Part shown: in pieces, positions 1-10,511 of the stretch
How positions within the stretch are numbered: the first letter of the stretch is position 1
Layout: each line of letters starts with the position of its first letter
Assembly: GCA_963693285.1 (NCBI GenBank)
Contig: OY848921.1
Coordinates: forward strand, 4,955,497 to 5,019,496
From: Xestospongia muta
Lineage: Eukaryota > Porifera > Demospongiae > Haplosclerida > Petrosiidae
Length of the DNA stretch: 64,000 nucleotides
Reading direction: 5' to 3'
Position numbers and translations under genes: made by a program
Notes under the pieces: model-generated
What the model saw: the letters and a program-made list of their open reading frames with translations, nothing else
The model's database searches: none
Told to the model about the DNA's origin: nothing

Positions 1-868
1 AAACTTACTAAACTCTTTAGATCAGCTTATTTAACCAGTTTTCTCAGTTAATTTCTAATCTTTGTTAACTTTCAAAAAGCTCTAAACACTTTATCTTAGA
101 GTTTACCCTATTTAGACTACTTTATTAGTATATTTAATTCAGATAAACTTACTAAAGTCTTTAGATCAGCTTATTTAACCAGTTTTCACTGTTGATTTCT
201 AATCTTTTTTAAGTTTCAAAAAGATCTAAACAGTTATTTTTAGCTTTTTAACCTATTTAGACTACTTTATTAGTATATTTAAGACAGAATAACTTACTAA
301 ACTCTTTAGATATCCTTATTTAACCAGTTTTCACAGTTGATTTCTAATCTTTTTTAAATTTCAAAAAGCTCTAAACACTTTATTTTAGAGTTTTAACCTA
401 TTTAGACTACTTTATTAGTATATTTAAGACGCAATAACTTACTAAACTCTTTAGATCAGTTTATTTAACCAGTTTTCACAGTTGATTTCTAATCTTTTTT
501 AAGTTTCAAAAAGGTCTAAACAGTTATTTTTAGCTTTTTAACCTATTTAGACTACTTTATTTGTATATTTAAGAGAGAACAACTTACTAAACTCTTTAGA
601 TCACCTTATTTAACCAGTTTTCACAGTTGATTTCTAATCTTTTTTAACTTCAAAAAGCTCTAAACACTTTATTTTAGAGTTTTAACCTATTTAGACTACT
701 TTATTAGTATATTTAAGACAGAATAACTTACTAAACTCTTTAGATCAGCTTATTTAACCAGTTTTCACAGTTGATTTGTAATCTTTTATAACTTTCATAA
801 AGGTCTAAACAGTTATTTTTAGCGTTTTAACCTATTTAGACTACTTTATTAGTATATTTAAAACAGAT
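1..868 (+). repeat. A/B alternating block of six monomers
   Basis: The first six monomers alternate class A, B, A, B, A, B. The B copies end in TTTTTAGCTTTTT or TTTTTAGCG, and the A copies in TTTTAGAG or a close variant. Copies here carry more substitutions than those in the right half of the window, for example AATTTCTAATCTTTGTT, AGATCTAAAC, GATATCC and CATAAAGG. A dimeric A/B organisation could be the older order of this array, later overwritten by longer units; that is inference from one short stretch. Confidence 0.75.
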
Positions 869-3471
869 AAACTTACTAAACTCTTTAGATCAGCTTATTT
901 AACCAGTTTTCACAGTTAATTTCTAATCATTTTTAACTTTCAAAAAGCTCCAAACTCATTATTTTAGAGTTTTAACCTATTTAGACTACTTTATTAGTAT
1001 ATTTAAGAGAGATAAACTTACTAAACTCTTTAGATCACCTTATTTAACCAGTTTTCACAGTTAATTTCTAATTTTTTTAACTTTCAAAAACCTCTAAACT
1101 CTTTATTTTAGAGTTTTAACCTATTTAAACTACTTTATTAGTATATTTAAGAGAGATAAACTTACTAAACTCTTTAGATCAGCTTATTTAACCAGTTTTC
1201 ACAGTTAATTTCAATTCTTTTTTATCTTTCAAAAAGCTCTAAACATTTTATCTTAGAGTTTTAACCTATTTAGACTACTTTATTAGTATATATAAGGGAG
1301 ATAAACTTACTAAACTCTTTAGATCAGCTTATTTAACCAGTTTTCACAGTTAATTTCTAATCTTTTTTAACTTTCAAAAAGCTCTAAACACTTTATTTTA
1401 GAGTTTTAACCTATTTAGACTACTTTATTAGTATATCTAAGACAGATAAACTTACTAAACTCTTTAGATCAGCTTATTTAACCAGTTTTCACAGTTAATT
1501 TCTAATCTTTTTTAACTTTCAAAAAGCTCTAAACACTTTATTTTAGAGTTTTAACCTATTTAGACTACTTTATTAGTATATTTAAGACAGATAAACTTAC
1601 TAAACTCTTTAGATCAGCTTATTTAACCAGTTTTCACATTTAATTTCTAATCTTTTTAACTTTCAAAAAGCTCTAAACGCTTTATTTTATAGTTTAACCT
1701 ATTTAGACTACTTTATTAGTATATTTCAGACAGATAAACTTACTAAACTCTTTAGATCAGCTTATTTAACCAGTTTTCACTGTTGATTTCTAATCTTTTT
1801 TAAGTTTCAAAAAGATCTAAACAGTTATTTTTAGCTTTTTAACCTATTTAGACTACTTTATTTGTATATTTAAGACAGAATAACTTACTAAACTCTTTAG
1901 ATCACCTTATTTAACCAGTTTTCACAGTTGATTTCTAATCTTTTTTAAGTTTCAAAAAGGTCTAAACAGTTATTTTTAGCTTTTTAACCTATTTAGACTA
2001 CTTTATTTGTATATTTAAGACAGAATAACTTACTAAACTCTTTAGATCACCTCATTTAACCAGTTTTCACAGTTGATTTCTAATCTTTTTTAACTTCAAA
2101 AAGCTCTAAACACTTTATTTTAGATTTTTAACCTATTTAGACTACTTTATTAGTATATTTAAGACAGAATAACTTACTAAACTCTTTAGATCAGCTTATT
2201 TAACCAATTTTCACACTTAATTTCTAATCTTTTTTAACTTTCAAAAAGCTCTAAACACTTTATTTTAGAGTTTTAACATATTTAAACTCCTTTATTAGTA
2301 TATTTAAGACAGATAAACTTACTAAACTCTTTAGATCAGCTTATTTAACCAGTTTTCACAGTTGATTTGTAATCTTTTATAACTTTCATAAAGGTCTAAA
2401 TAGTTATTTTTAGCGTTTTAACCTATTTAGACTACTTTATTAGTACATTTAAAACAGATAAACTTACTAAACTCTTGAGATCAGCTTATTTAACCAGTTT
2501 TCACAGTTAATTTCTAATCTTTTTTAACTTTCAAAAAGCTCCAAACTCATTATTTTAGAGTTTTAACCTATTTAGACTACTTTATTAGTATATTTAAGAG
2601 AGATAAACTTACTAAAGTCTTTAGATCAGCTTATTTAACCAGTTTTCACAGTTAATTTCTAATCTTTTTTAACTTTCAAAAAGCTCTAAACACTTTATTT
2701 TAGAGTTTTAACCTATTTAGACTACTTTATTAGTATATTTAAGAGAGATAAACTTACTAAACTCTTTAGATCAGCTTATTTAACCAGTTTTCACAGTTAA
2801 TTTCTAATTTTTTTAACTTTCAAAAACATCTAAACTCTTTATTTTAGAGTTGTAACCTATTTAAACTACTTTATTAGTATATTTAAGAGAGATAAACTTA
2901 CTAAACTCTTTAGATCAGCTTATTTAACCAGTTTTCACAGTTAATTTCAATTCTTTTTTATCTTTCAAAAAGCTCTAAACATTTTATTTTAGAGTTTTAA
3001 CCTATTTAGACTACTTTATTAGTATATATAAGGGAGATAAACTTACTAAACTCTTTAGATCAGCTTATTTAACCAGTTTTCACAGTTAATTTCTAATCTT
3101 TTTTAACTTTCAAAAAGCTCTAAACACTTTATTTTAGAGTTTTAACCTATTTAGACTACTTTATTAGTATATCTAAGACAGATAAACTTACTAAACTCTT
3201 TAGATCAGCTTATTTAACCAGTTTTCACAGTTAATTTCTAATCTTTGTTAACTTTCAAAAAGCTCTAAACACTTTATTTTAGAGTTTTAACCTATTTAGA
3301 CTACTTTATTAGTATATTTAAGACAGATAAACTTACTAAACTCTTTAGATCAGCTTATTTAACCAGTTTTCACATTTAATTTCTAATCTTTTTAACTTTC
3401 AAAAAGCTCGAAACGCTTTATTTTATAGTTTAACCTATTTAGACTACTTTATTAGTATATTTAAGACAGAT
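145..3471 (+). repeat. 11/12-monomer HOR, two copies
   Basis: Copy 1 spans 145-1735 (1591 bp, 11 monomers) and copy 2 spans 1736-3471 (1736 bp, 12 monomers). Shared private markers are AAGATCTAAA at 221, 1812 and 3548, the GTAATCTTTTATAAC monomer at 778 and 2369, CAAACTCATT at 951 and 2542, TATAAGGGAG at 1291 and 3027, and a TATAGTTTAACC monomer near 1681 and 3417. A third copy begins at 3472 and loses the pattern within two or three monomers. Copies differ by scattered substitutions, so this is an older duplication than those near the right end. Confidence 0.85.
2605..2749 (+). repeat. Extra monomer in HOR copy 2
   Basis: The offset between the two HOR copies is 1591 bp up to about 2542 and 1736 bp from about 2827 on, so copy 2 holds one more monomer here. 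The extra unit starts AAACTTACTAAAGTC, a variant also seen in the monomer at 145. It is otherwise a class A unit. Confidence 0.7.
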
Positions 3472-3770
3472 AAACTTACTAAACTCTTTAGATCAGCTTA
3501 TTTAACCAGTTTTCACTGTTGATTTCTAATCTTTTTTAAGTTTCAAAAAGATCTAAACAGTTATTTTTAGCTTTTTAACCTATTTAGACTACTTTATTAG
3601 TATATTTAAGAATGAATAACTTACTAAACTCTTTAGATCACCTTATTTAACCAGTTTTCACAGTTGATTTCTAATCTTTTTTAACTTCAAAAAGCTATAA
3701 ACACTTTATTTTAGAGTTTTAACCTATTTAGACTACTTTATTAGTATATTTAAGACAGATAAACTTGCTA

Positions 3771-5030
3771 AACTTTTAGATCAGCTTATTTAACCAGTTT
3801 TCACAGTAGTTTTCTAATCTTTTTTAACTTTCAAAAAGCTGTAAACAGTTATTTTTAGCTTTTTAACCTATTTAGACTACTTTATTAGTATATTTAAGAC
3901 AGATTAATTTACTAAACTCTTTAGATCAGCTTATTTAACCAGTTTTCACAGTTTATTTCTAATCTTTTTTAACTTTCAAAAAGGTCTAAACTCTTTATTT
4001 TAAAGTTTTCACCTATTTAGACTACTTTATTAGTATATTTAAGACAGATAAACTTACTAAACTCTTTAGATCAGCTTATTTAACCAGTTTTCACAGTTCA
4101 TTTGTAATCTTTTTTAACTTATAAAAAGCTCTAAACACTTTATTTTAGAGTTCTAACCTATTTAGACTATTGTATTAGTATATTTAGACAGATAAACTTA
4201 CTAAACTCTTTAGATCAGTTTATTTAACCAGTTTTCACAGTTAATTTCTAATGTTTTTTAACTTTCAAAAAGCTCTAAACACTTTATTTTAGAGTTTTAA
4301 CCTATTTAGACTACTTTATTAGTATATTTAAGACAGATAAACTTGCTAAACTTTTAGATCAGCTTATTTAACCAGTTTTCACAGTAGTTTTCTAATCTTT
4401 TTTAACTTTCAAAAAGCTGTAAACAGTTATTTTTAGCTTTTTAACCTATTTAGACTACTTTATTAGTATATTTAAGACAGATAAACTTACTAAACTCTTT
4501 AGATCAGCTTATTTAACCAGTTTTCACAGTTAATTTCTAATCTTTTTTAACTTTCAAAAAGCTCTAAACTCAATATTTTAGAGTTTTAACCTATTTAGAC
4601 TACTTTATTAGTATATTTAAGAGAGATAAACTTACTAAACTCTTTAGATCAGCTTATTTAACAAGTTTTCACAGTTAATTTCTAATCTTTTTTAACTTTC
4701 AAAAAGCTCTAAACACTTTATTTTAGAGTTTTAACCTATTTAGACTACTTTATTAGTATATTTAAGACAGATAAAGTTACTAAACTTTTAGATCACCTTA
4801 TTTAACCAGTTTTCAAAGTTAATTTTAATCTTTTTAACTTTCAAAAAGCTCTAAACACTTTATTTTAGAGTTTTAACCTATTTAGACTACTTTATTAGTA
4901 TATTTAAGACAGATAAACTTACTAAACTCTTTAGATCACCTTATTTAACCAGTTTTCACAGTTGATTTCTAATCTTTTTTAACTTTTCAAAAGGTCTAAA
5001 CAGTTATTTTTAGAGTTTTAACCTATTTAG
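3771..5030 (+). repeat. Segment shared with 19.7-21.9 kb
   Basis: Several private variants of this stretch recur in the same order about 15.8-16.0 kb downstream. TTCTAACCTA with TATTGTATTAG and TTTAGACAG at 4151 recurs at 20052 and 20920 (and 22221). AAACTTGCTA at 4339 recurs at 20240 and 21108. The TAAAGTTTTC monomer at 4001 recurs near 19757, and CTAAACTCAATATTTTAG at about 4563 recurs near 20609. Offsets are whole numbers of monomers (109-111). The segment is either an old duplication of one block or the remnant of a domain split by later expansion of the 5-19 kb region. Confidence 0.75.
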
Positions 5031-5204
5031 ACTACTTTATTAGTATATTTAAGAGAGATAAACTTACTAAACTCTTTAGATCAGCTTATTTAACCAGTTT
5101 TCACAGTTAATTTCTAATCTTTTTTAACTTTCAAAAAGCTCTAAACACTTTATTTTAGAGTTTTAACATATTTAGTCTAATTTATTAGTATATTTAAGAC
5201 AGAT

Positions 5205-5314
5205 AAACTTACTAAACTCTTTAGATCAGCTTATTTAACCAGTTTTCACAGTTAATTTCTAATCTTTTTTAACTTTCAAAAAGCTCTAAACACTTTATTT
5301 TAGAGTTTTAACCT
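5205..5314 (+). repeat. Internal half-monomer duplication (about 73 bp)
   Basis: The two halves of the monomer resemble each other. CTAAACTCTTTA at monomer 8-19 matches CTAAACACTTTA at 82-93 (offset 74), and TTTAACC at 30-36 matches TTTAACC at 103-109 (offset 73). Counting by hand, 20 of 31 positions agree at offset 74 across positions 1-31, and 12 of 19 at offset 73 across 30-48; the later part of each half is too diverged to align with confidence. The simplest reading is that the 145 bp unit arose as a dimer of an older unit of about 73 bp. Low-complexity AT-rich sequence raises chance matches, so a statistical test is needed. Confidence 0.6.
5280..5309. other. Imperfect inverted repeat within the monomer
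   Basis: Monomer positions 76-86 (AAAGCTCTAAA) and 95-105 (TTTAGAGTTTT) form an 11 bp inverted repeat with one mismatch (G opposite T) around an 8-base loop; the inner 7 bp are perfect. Many class A variants keep it while the loop changes (CACTTTAT, CTCTTTAT, CTCAATAT), which suggests the arms are better kept than the loop. Class B copies, and copies with GCTGTAAAC or TTTTAGAATTTT, weaken it. Dyads of this kind are often discussed as cruciform or protein-binding candidates in satellites; here that role is only a possibility. Confidence 0.8.
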
Positions 5315-7374
5315 ATTTAGACTACTTTATTAGTATATTTAAGACAGATAAAGTTACTAAACTCTTTAGATCACCTTATTTAACCAGATTTTACAGTTGA
5401 TTTCTAATCTTTTTTAACTTTCAAAAGCTCTAAAAAGTTATTTTTAGCGTTATAACCTATTTAGACTACTTTATTATTATATTTAAGACAGAATAACTTA
5501 CTAAACTCTTTAGATCAGCTTATTTAACCAGTTTTCACAGTTAATTTCTAATCTTTTTTAACTTTCAAAAAGCTCTAAACTCTTTATTTTAGAGTTTTAA
5601 CCTATTTAGACTACTTTATTAGTATATTTAAGACAGATAAACTTACTAAACTCTTTAGATCAGCTTATTTAACTAGTTTTCACACTTAATTTCTAATCTT
5701 TTTTAACTTTCAAAAGCTCTAAACACTTTAGTTTAGAGTTTTAACCTATTTAGACTATTTTATTAGTATATTTAAGACAGATAAACTTACTAAACTCTTT
5801 ATATCAGCTTATTTAACCAGTTTTCACAGTTAATTTCTAATCTTTTTTAACTTTCAAAAAGCTCTAAACACTTTATTTTAGAGTTTGAACCTATTTAGAC
5901 TACTTTATTAGTATATTTAAGACAGATAAACTTTCTAAACTCTTTAGATCAGCTTATTTAACCAGATTTTACAGTTGATTTCTAATCTTTTTTAAATTTC
6001 AAAAAGCTCTAAAAAGTTATTTTTAGTGTTATAACCTATTTAGACTACTTTATTATTATATTTAAGACAGAATAACTTACTAAACTCTTTAGATCACCTT
6101 ATTTAACCAGTTTTCACAGTTAATTTCTAATTTTTTTAACTTTCAAAAAGCTCTAAACACTTTATTTTAGAGTTTTAACCTATTTAGACTACTTTATTAG
6201 TATATTTAAGACAGATAAACTTACTAAACTCTTTAGATCAGCTTATTTAACCAGTTTTCACAGTTAATTTCTAATCTTTTTTAACTTTCAAAAGCTCTAA
6301 ACACTTTATTTTAGAGTTTTAACCTATTTAGACTATTTTATTAGTATATTTAAGACAAATAAACTTACTAAACTCTTTATATCAGCTTATATAACCAGTT
6401 TTCACAGTTAATTTCTAATCTTTTTTAACTTTCAAAAAGCTCTAAACACTTTATTTTAGAGTTTTAACCTATTTAGACTACTTTATTATTATATTTAAGA
6501 CTGAATAACTTACTAAACTCTTTAGATCACCTTATTTAACCAGTTTTCACAGTTAATTTCTAATCTTTTTTAACTTTCAAAAAGCTCTAAACACTTTATT
6601 TTAGAGTTTTAACCTATTTAGTCTACTTTATTAGTATATTTAAGACAGATAAACTTACTAAACTCTTTAGATCAGCTTATTTAACCAGTTTTCACAGTTA
6701 ATTTCTAATCTTTTTTAACTTTCAAAAGCTCTAAACACTTTATTTTTGAGTTTTAACCTATTTAGACTACTTTATTAGTATATTTTAGACAGATAAACTT
6801 ACTAAACTCTTTAGATCAGCTTATTTAACCAGTTTTCACAGTTAATTTCTAATCTTTTTTAACTTTCAAAAAGCTCTAAACACTTTATTTTAGGGTTTTA
6901 ACCTATTTAGACTACTTTATTAGTATATTTAAGAGAGATAAACTTACTAAACTCTTTAGATCAGCTTATTTAACCAGTTTTCACAGTTAATTTCTAATCT
7001 TTTTTAACTTTCAAAAAAGCTGTAAACACTTTATTTTAGAGTTTTAACCTATTTAGACTACTTTATTAGTATATTTAAGAGAGATAAACTTAGTAAACAC
7101 TTTAGATCACCTTATTTAACCAGTTTTCACAGTTAATTTCTAATCTTTTTTAACTTTTAAAAGCTCTAAACGCTTTATTTTAGAGTTTTAACCTATTTAG
7201 ACTACTTTATTAGTATATTTAAGAGAGATAAACTTACTAAACTCTTTAGATCAGCTTATTTAACCAGTTTTCACAGTTAATTTCTAATCTTTTTTAACTT
7301 TCAAAAAGCTCTAAACAGTTATTTTTAGCGTTTTAACCTATTTAGACAACTTTATTAGTATATTTAAGACAGAT

Positions 7375-7954
7375 AAACTTACTAAACTCTTTAGATCAGC
7401 TTATTTAACCAGTTTTCACAGTTGATTTCTAATCTTTTTTAACTTTTCAAAAGGTCTAAACAGTTATTTTTAGAGTTTTAACCTATTTAGACTACTTTAT
7501 TAGTATATTTAAGACAGATAAACTTACTAAACTCTTTAGATCAGCTTATTTAACCAGTTTTCACAGTTAATTTCTAATCTTTTTTAATTTTCAAAAAACT
7601 CTAAAAATTTTATTTTAGCGTTTTAACCTATTAAGACTACTTTATTAGTATATTTAAAACAGATAAACTTACTAAACTCTTTAGATCAGCTTATTTAACC
7701 AGTTTTCACAGTTGATTTCTAATCTTTTTTAACTTTTCAAAAGGTCTAAACAGTTATTTTTAGAGTTTTAACCTATTTAGACTACTTTATTAGTATATTT
7801 AAGAGAGATAAACTTACTAAACTCTTTAGATCAGCTTATTTAACCAGTTTTCACAGTTAATTTCTAATCTTTTTTAATTTTCAAAAAACTCTAAAAACTT
7901 TATTTTAGCGTTTTAACCTATTAAGACTACTTTATTAGTATATTTAAAACAGAT
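7375..7954 (+). repeat. Two-monomer tandem duplication (290 bp)
   Basis: A pair of monomers occurs twice in a row, 7375-7664 and 7665-7954. The first of each pair has AACTTTTCAAAAGG (7441 and 7731) with TTTTTAGAG; the second has TTTTTAATTTTCAAAAAACTC (7581 and 7871) with TTTTAGCG and TATTAAGAC. The offset is exactly 290 bp and the pairs differ by a few bases. The related segment at 16.2-16.5 kb has the pair only once, so this expansion is local. Confidence 0.85.
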
Positions 7955-8000
7955 AAACTTACTAAACTCTTTAGATCAGCTTATTTAACCAGTTTTCACA

Positions 8001-9680
8001 GTTAATTTCTAATCTTTTTTAAATTTCAAAAAGGTGCAAACTCTTTATTTTAGAGTTTTAACCTATTTAGACTACTTTATTAGTATATTTAAGACAGATA
8101 AACTTACTAAACTCTTTAGATCAGCTTATTTAACCAGTTTTCACACTTAATTTCTAATCTTTTTTAACTTTCAAAAAGCTCTAAACACTTTATTTTAGAG
8201 TTTTAACCTATTTAGGCTACTTTATTACTATATTTAAGGGAGATAAACTTACTAAACTCTTTAGATCACCTTATTTAACCAGTTTTCACAGTTAATTTCT
8301 AATCTTTTTTAACTTTCAAAAAGCTCTAAACATTTTACTTTAGAGTTTTAACCTATCTAGACTACTTTATTAGTAATTTTAAGAGAGATAAACCTACTAA
8401 ACTCTTTATCAGCTTATTTAACCAGTTTTCACAGTTAATTTCTAATCTTTCTTATCTTTCAAACGGTCTAAACCGTTATTTTTAGCGTTTTAACCTATTT
8501 AGACTACTTTATTAGTATATTTTAGAGAGATAAACTTACTAAACTCTTTAGATCAGCTTATTTAACCAGGTTTCACAGTTAATTTCTAATCTTTTTTTAA
8601 TTTCAAAAAGCTCTAAACTCTTTATTTTAGAGTTTTAACCTATTTAGACTACTTTATTAGTATATTTAAGACAGATAAACTTACTAAACTCTTTAGATCA
8701 GCTTATTTAACGAATTTTCACAGTTAATTTCTAATCTTTTTTAACTTTCAAAAAACTCTAAAAAGTTTATTTTAGCGTTTCAACCTATTAAGACTACTTT
8801 ATTAGTATATTTAAAACAGATAAACTTACTAAACTCTTTAGATCAGCTTATTTAACCAGTTTTCACAGTTAATTTCTAATCTTTTTTAACTTTCAAAAAG
8901 CCCTAAACACTTTATTTTAGAGTTTTAACCTATTTAGATTACTTTATTAGTATATTTAAGGGAGATAAACTTACTAAACTCTTTAGATCAGGTTATTTAA
9001 CCAGTTTTCACAGTTAATTTCTAATCTTTTTTAAGTTTGAAAAAGCTCTAAACACTTTACTTTAGAGTTTTAACCTATCTAGACTGCTTTATTAGTATAT
9101 TTAAGACAGATAAACTTACTAAACTCTTTATCAGCTTCTTTAACCAGTTTTCACAGTTAATTTCTAATCTTTTTTATCTTTCAAAAGGTCTAAACAGTTA
9201 TTTTTAGCGTTTTAACCTATTTAGACTACTTTATTAGTATATTTAAAAGAATTAAACTTACTAAACTCTTTAGATCACCTTATTTAAACAGTTTTCACAG
9301 TTAATTTCTTTTCTTTTTAAACTTTCAAAACGCTATAAACTCTCTATTTTAGAGTTTTAACCTATCTAGACTGCTTTATTAGTATATTTAAGACAGATAA
9401 ACTTACTAAACTCTTTATCAGCTTATTTAACCAGTTTTCACAGTTAATTTCTAATCTTTTTTCACTTTCAAAACGCTCTAAACAGTTATTTTTAGAGTTT
9501 TAACCTATTTAGACTACTTTATTAGTATATTTAAGACAGATAAACTTACTAAACTCTTTAGATCACCTTATTTAACCAGTTTTCACAGTTAATTTCTAAT
9601 CTTTTTTAACTTAAAAAAAGCTCTAAACTCTTTATTTTAGAGTTTTAACCTATTTAGACTATTTTATTAGTATATTTAAG
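8001..9680 (+). repeat. Diverged block matching 16.5-18.2 kb
   Basis: The monomers here carry many private variants that recur downstream in order. AAGGTG at 8031 recurs at 16563, TTTAGGCTAC at 8211 recurs at 16743, and the CAAACGGTCTAAACCG monomer near 8460 recurs near 16992, all at offset 8532. TTAAGTTTGA at 9031 recurs at 15396 and 17707. AAAAGAATTA at 9245 recurs at 15610 and 17921, and CTTAAAAAAAGC near 9611 recurs near 15688 and 18142. A 2 bp deletion giving CTTTATCAG marks monomers near 8.41, 9.13 and 9.41 kb. Confidence 0.75.
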
Positions 9681-10511
9681 ACAGATAAACTTACTAAACT
9701 CTTTAGATCAGCTTATTTAACCAGTTTTCACAGTTAATTTCTAATCTTTTTTAACTTTCAAAAAGGTCTAAACACTTTATTTTAGAGTTTTAACCTATTT
9801 AGACTACTTTATTAGTATATTTAAGACAGATAAACTTACTAAACTCTTTAGATCAGCTTATTTAACCAGTTTTCACAGTTAACTTCTAATCTTTTTTAAC
9901 TTTCAAAAAGCTCTAAACTCTTTATTTTAGAGTTTTAACCTATTTAGACTACTTTATTAGTATATTTAAGACAGATAAACTTACTAAACTCTTTAGATCA
10001 GCTTATTTAACCAGTTTTCACACTTAATTTCTAATCTTTTTTAACTTTCAAAAAGCTCTAAACACTTTATTTTAGAGTTTTAACCTATTTAGACTACTTT
10101 ATTAGTATATTTAAGACAGATAAACTTACTAAACTCTTTAGATCAGCTTATTTAACCAGTTTTCACAGTTAATTTCTAATCTTTTTTAACTTTCAAAAAG
10201 GTCTAAACAGTTATTTTTTGCGTTTTAACCTATTTAGACTACTTTATTAGTATATTTCAGACAGAATAACTTACTAAACTCTTTAGATCACCTTATTTAA
10301 ACAGTTTTCACAGTTAATTTCTAATCTTTTTCAACTTCAAAAAGCTCTAAACACTTTATTTTAGAGTTTTAACCTATTTAGACTACTTTATTAGTATATT
10401 TAAGAGAGATAAACTTACTAAACTCTTTAGATCAGCTTATTTAACCAGTTTTCACAGTTAATTTCTAATCTTTTTTAACTTTCAAAAAGCTCTAAACACT
10501 TTATTTTAGAG

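Larger units (their letters stand above)
5205..5349 (+). repeat. Type monomer, class A (145 bp)
   Basis: This copy matches the majority base at every position I could judge, so it serves as reference for monomer coordinates 1-145. Landmarks: ACTTACTAAAC at 3-13, the GATC site at 20-23, TTTAACCAG at 30-38, CACAGTTAA at 43-51, a T6 tract at 61-66, CAAAAAG at 73-79, CTCTAAA at 80-86, TTTAGAG at 95-101, TTTTAACC at 102-109, TTTAGACTAC at 112-121, TTAGTATATT at 126-135 and GACAGAT at 139-145. Composition is 49 A, 62 T, 23 C and 11 G, with no CpG. The class A signature is CACTTTATTTTAGAG. The most variable stretches across the array are 43-50 (CACAGTTA, CACACTTA, CACTGTTA and others), 79-101, and 136-143 just before the next monomer (AAGACAG, AAGAGAG, AAAACAG, AAGGGAG, AACACAG). 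Confidence 0.95.
5161..7374 (+). repeat. Remote copy of the 14-monomer unit
   Basis: This block carries the same ordered variants as the tandem 14-monomer units at 10.5-14.6 kb. They are ACATATTTAGTC at 5166, two CAGATTTTACAG monomers near 5384 and 5963, TTATATAACC near 6388, AAAAAAGCTG at 7013, and AGTAAACACTTTAG near 7092. The first and last of these lie 1853 bp apart here and 1854 bp apart in the 10.5 kb copy. AAAAAAGCTG and the following ATTTTTAGCG monomer with TTTAGACAAC both recur exactly 7378 bp downstream (14391 and 14699). It is therefore a third copy of the unit, separated from the other two by about 3 kb of different monomers. Confidence 0.8.

Noticed and set aside
5265..5270. T6 tract after the first half of the monomer as a transcription terminator
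   Set aside because: No GC-rich stem precedes it, and homopolymer T runs are a regular part of the satellite monomer.
5333..5344. TATA-like promoter (TATATTTAAG) in each monomer
   Set aside because: TATA-like strings are expected by chance in 77% AT sequence. It recurs only because the monomer recurs, and no initiator or transcript evidence is visible.
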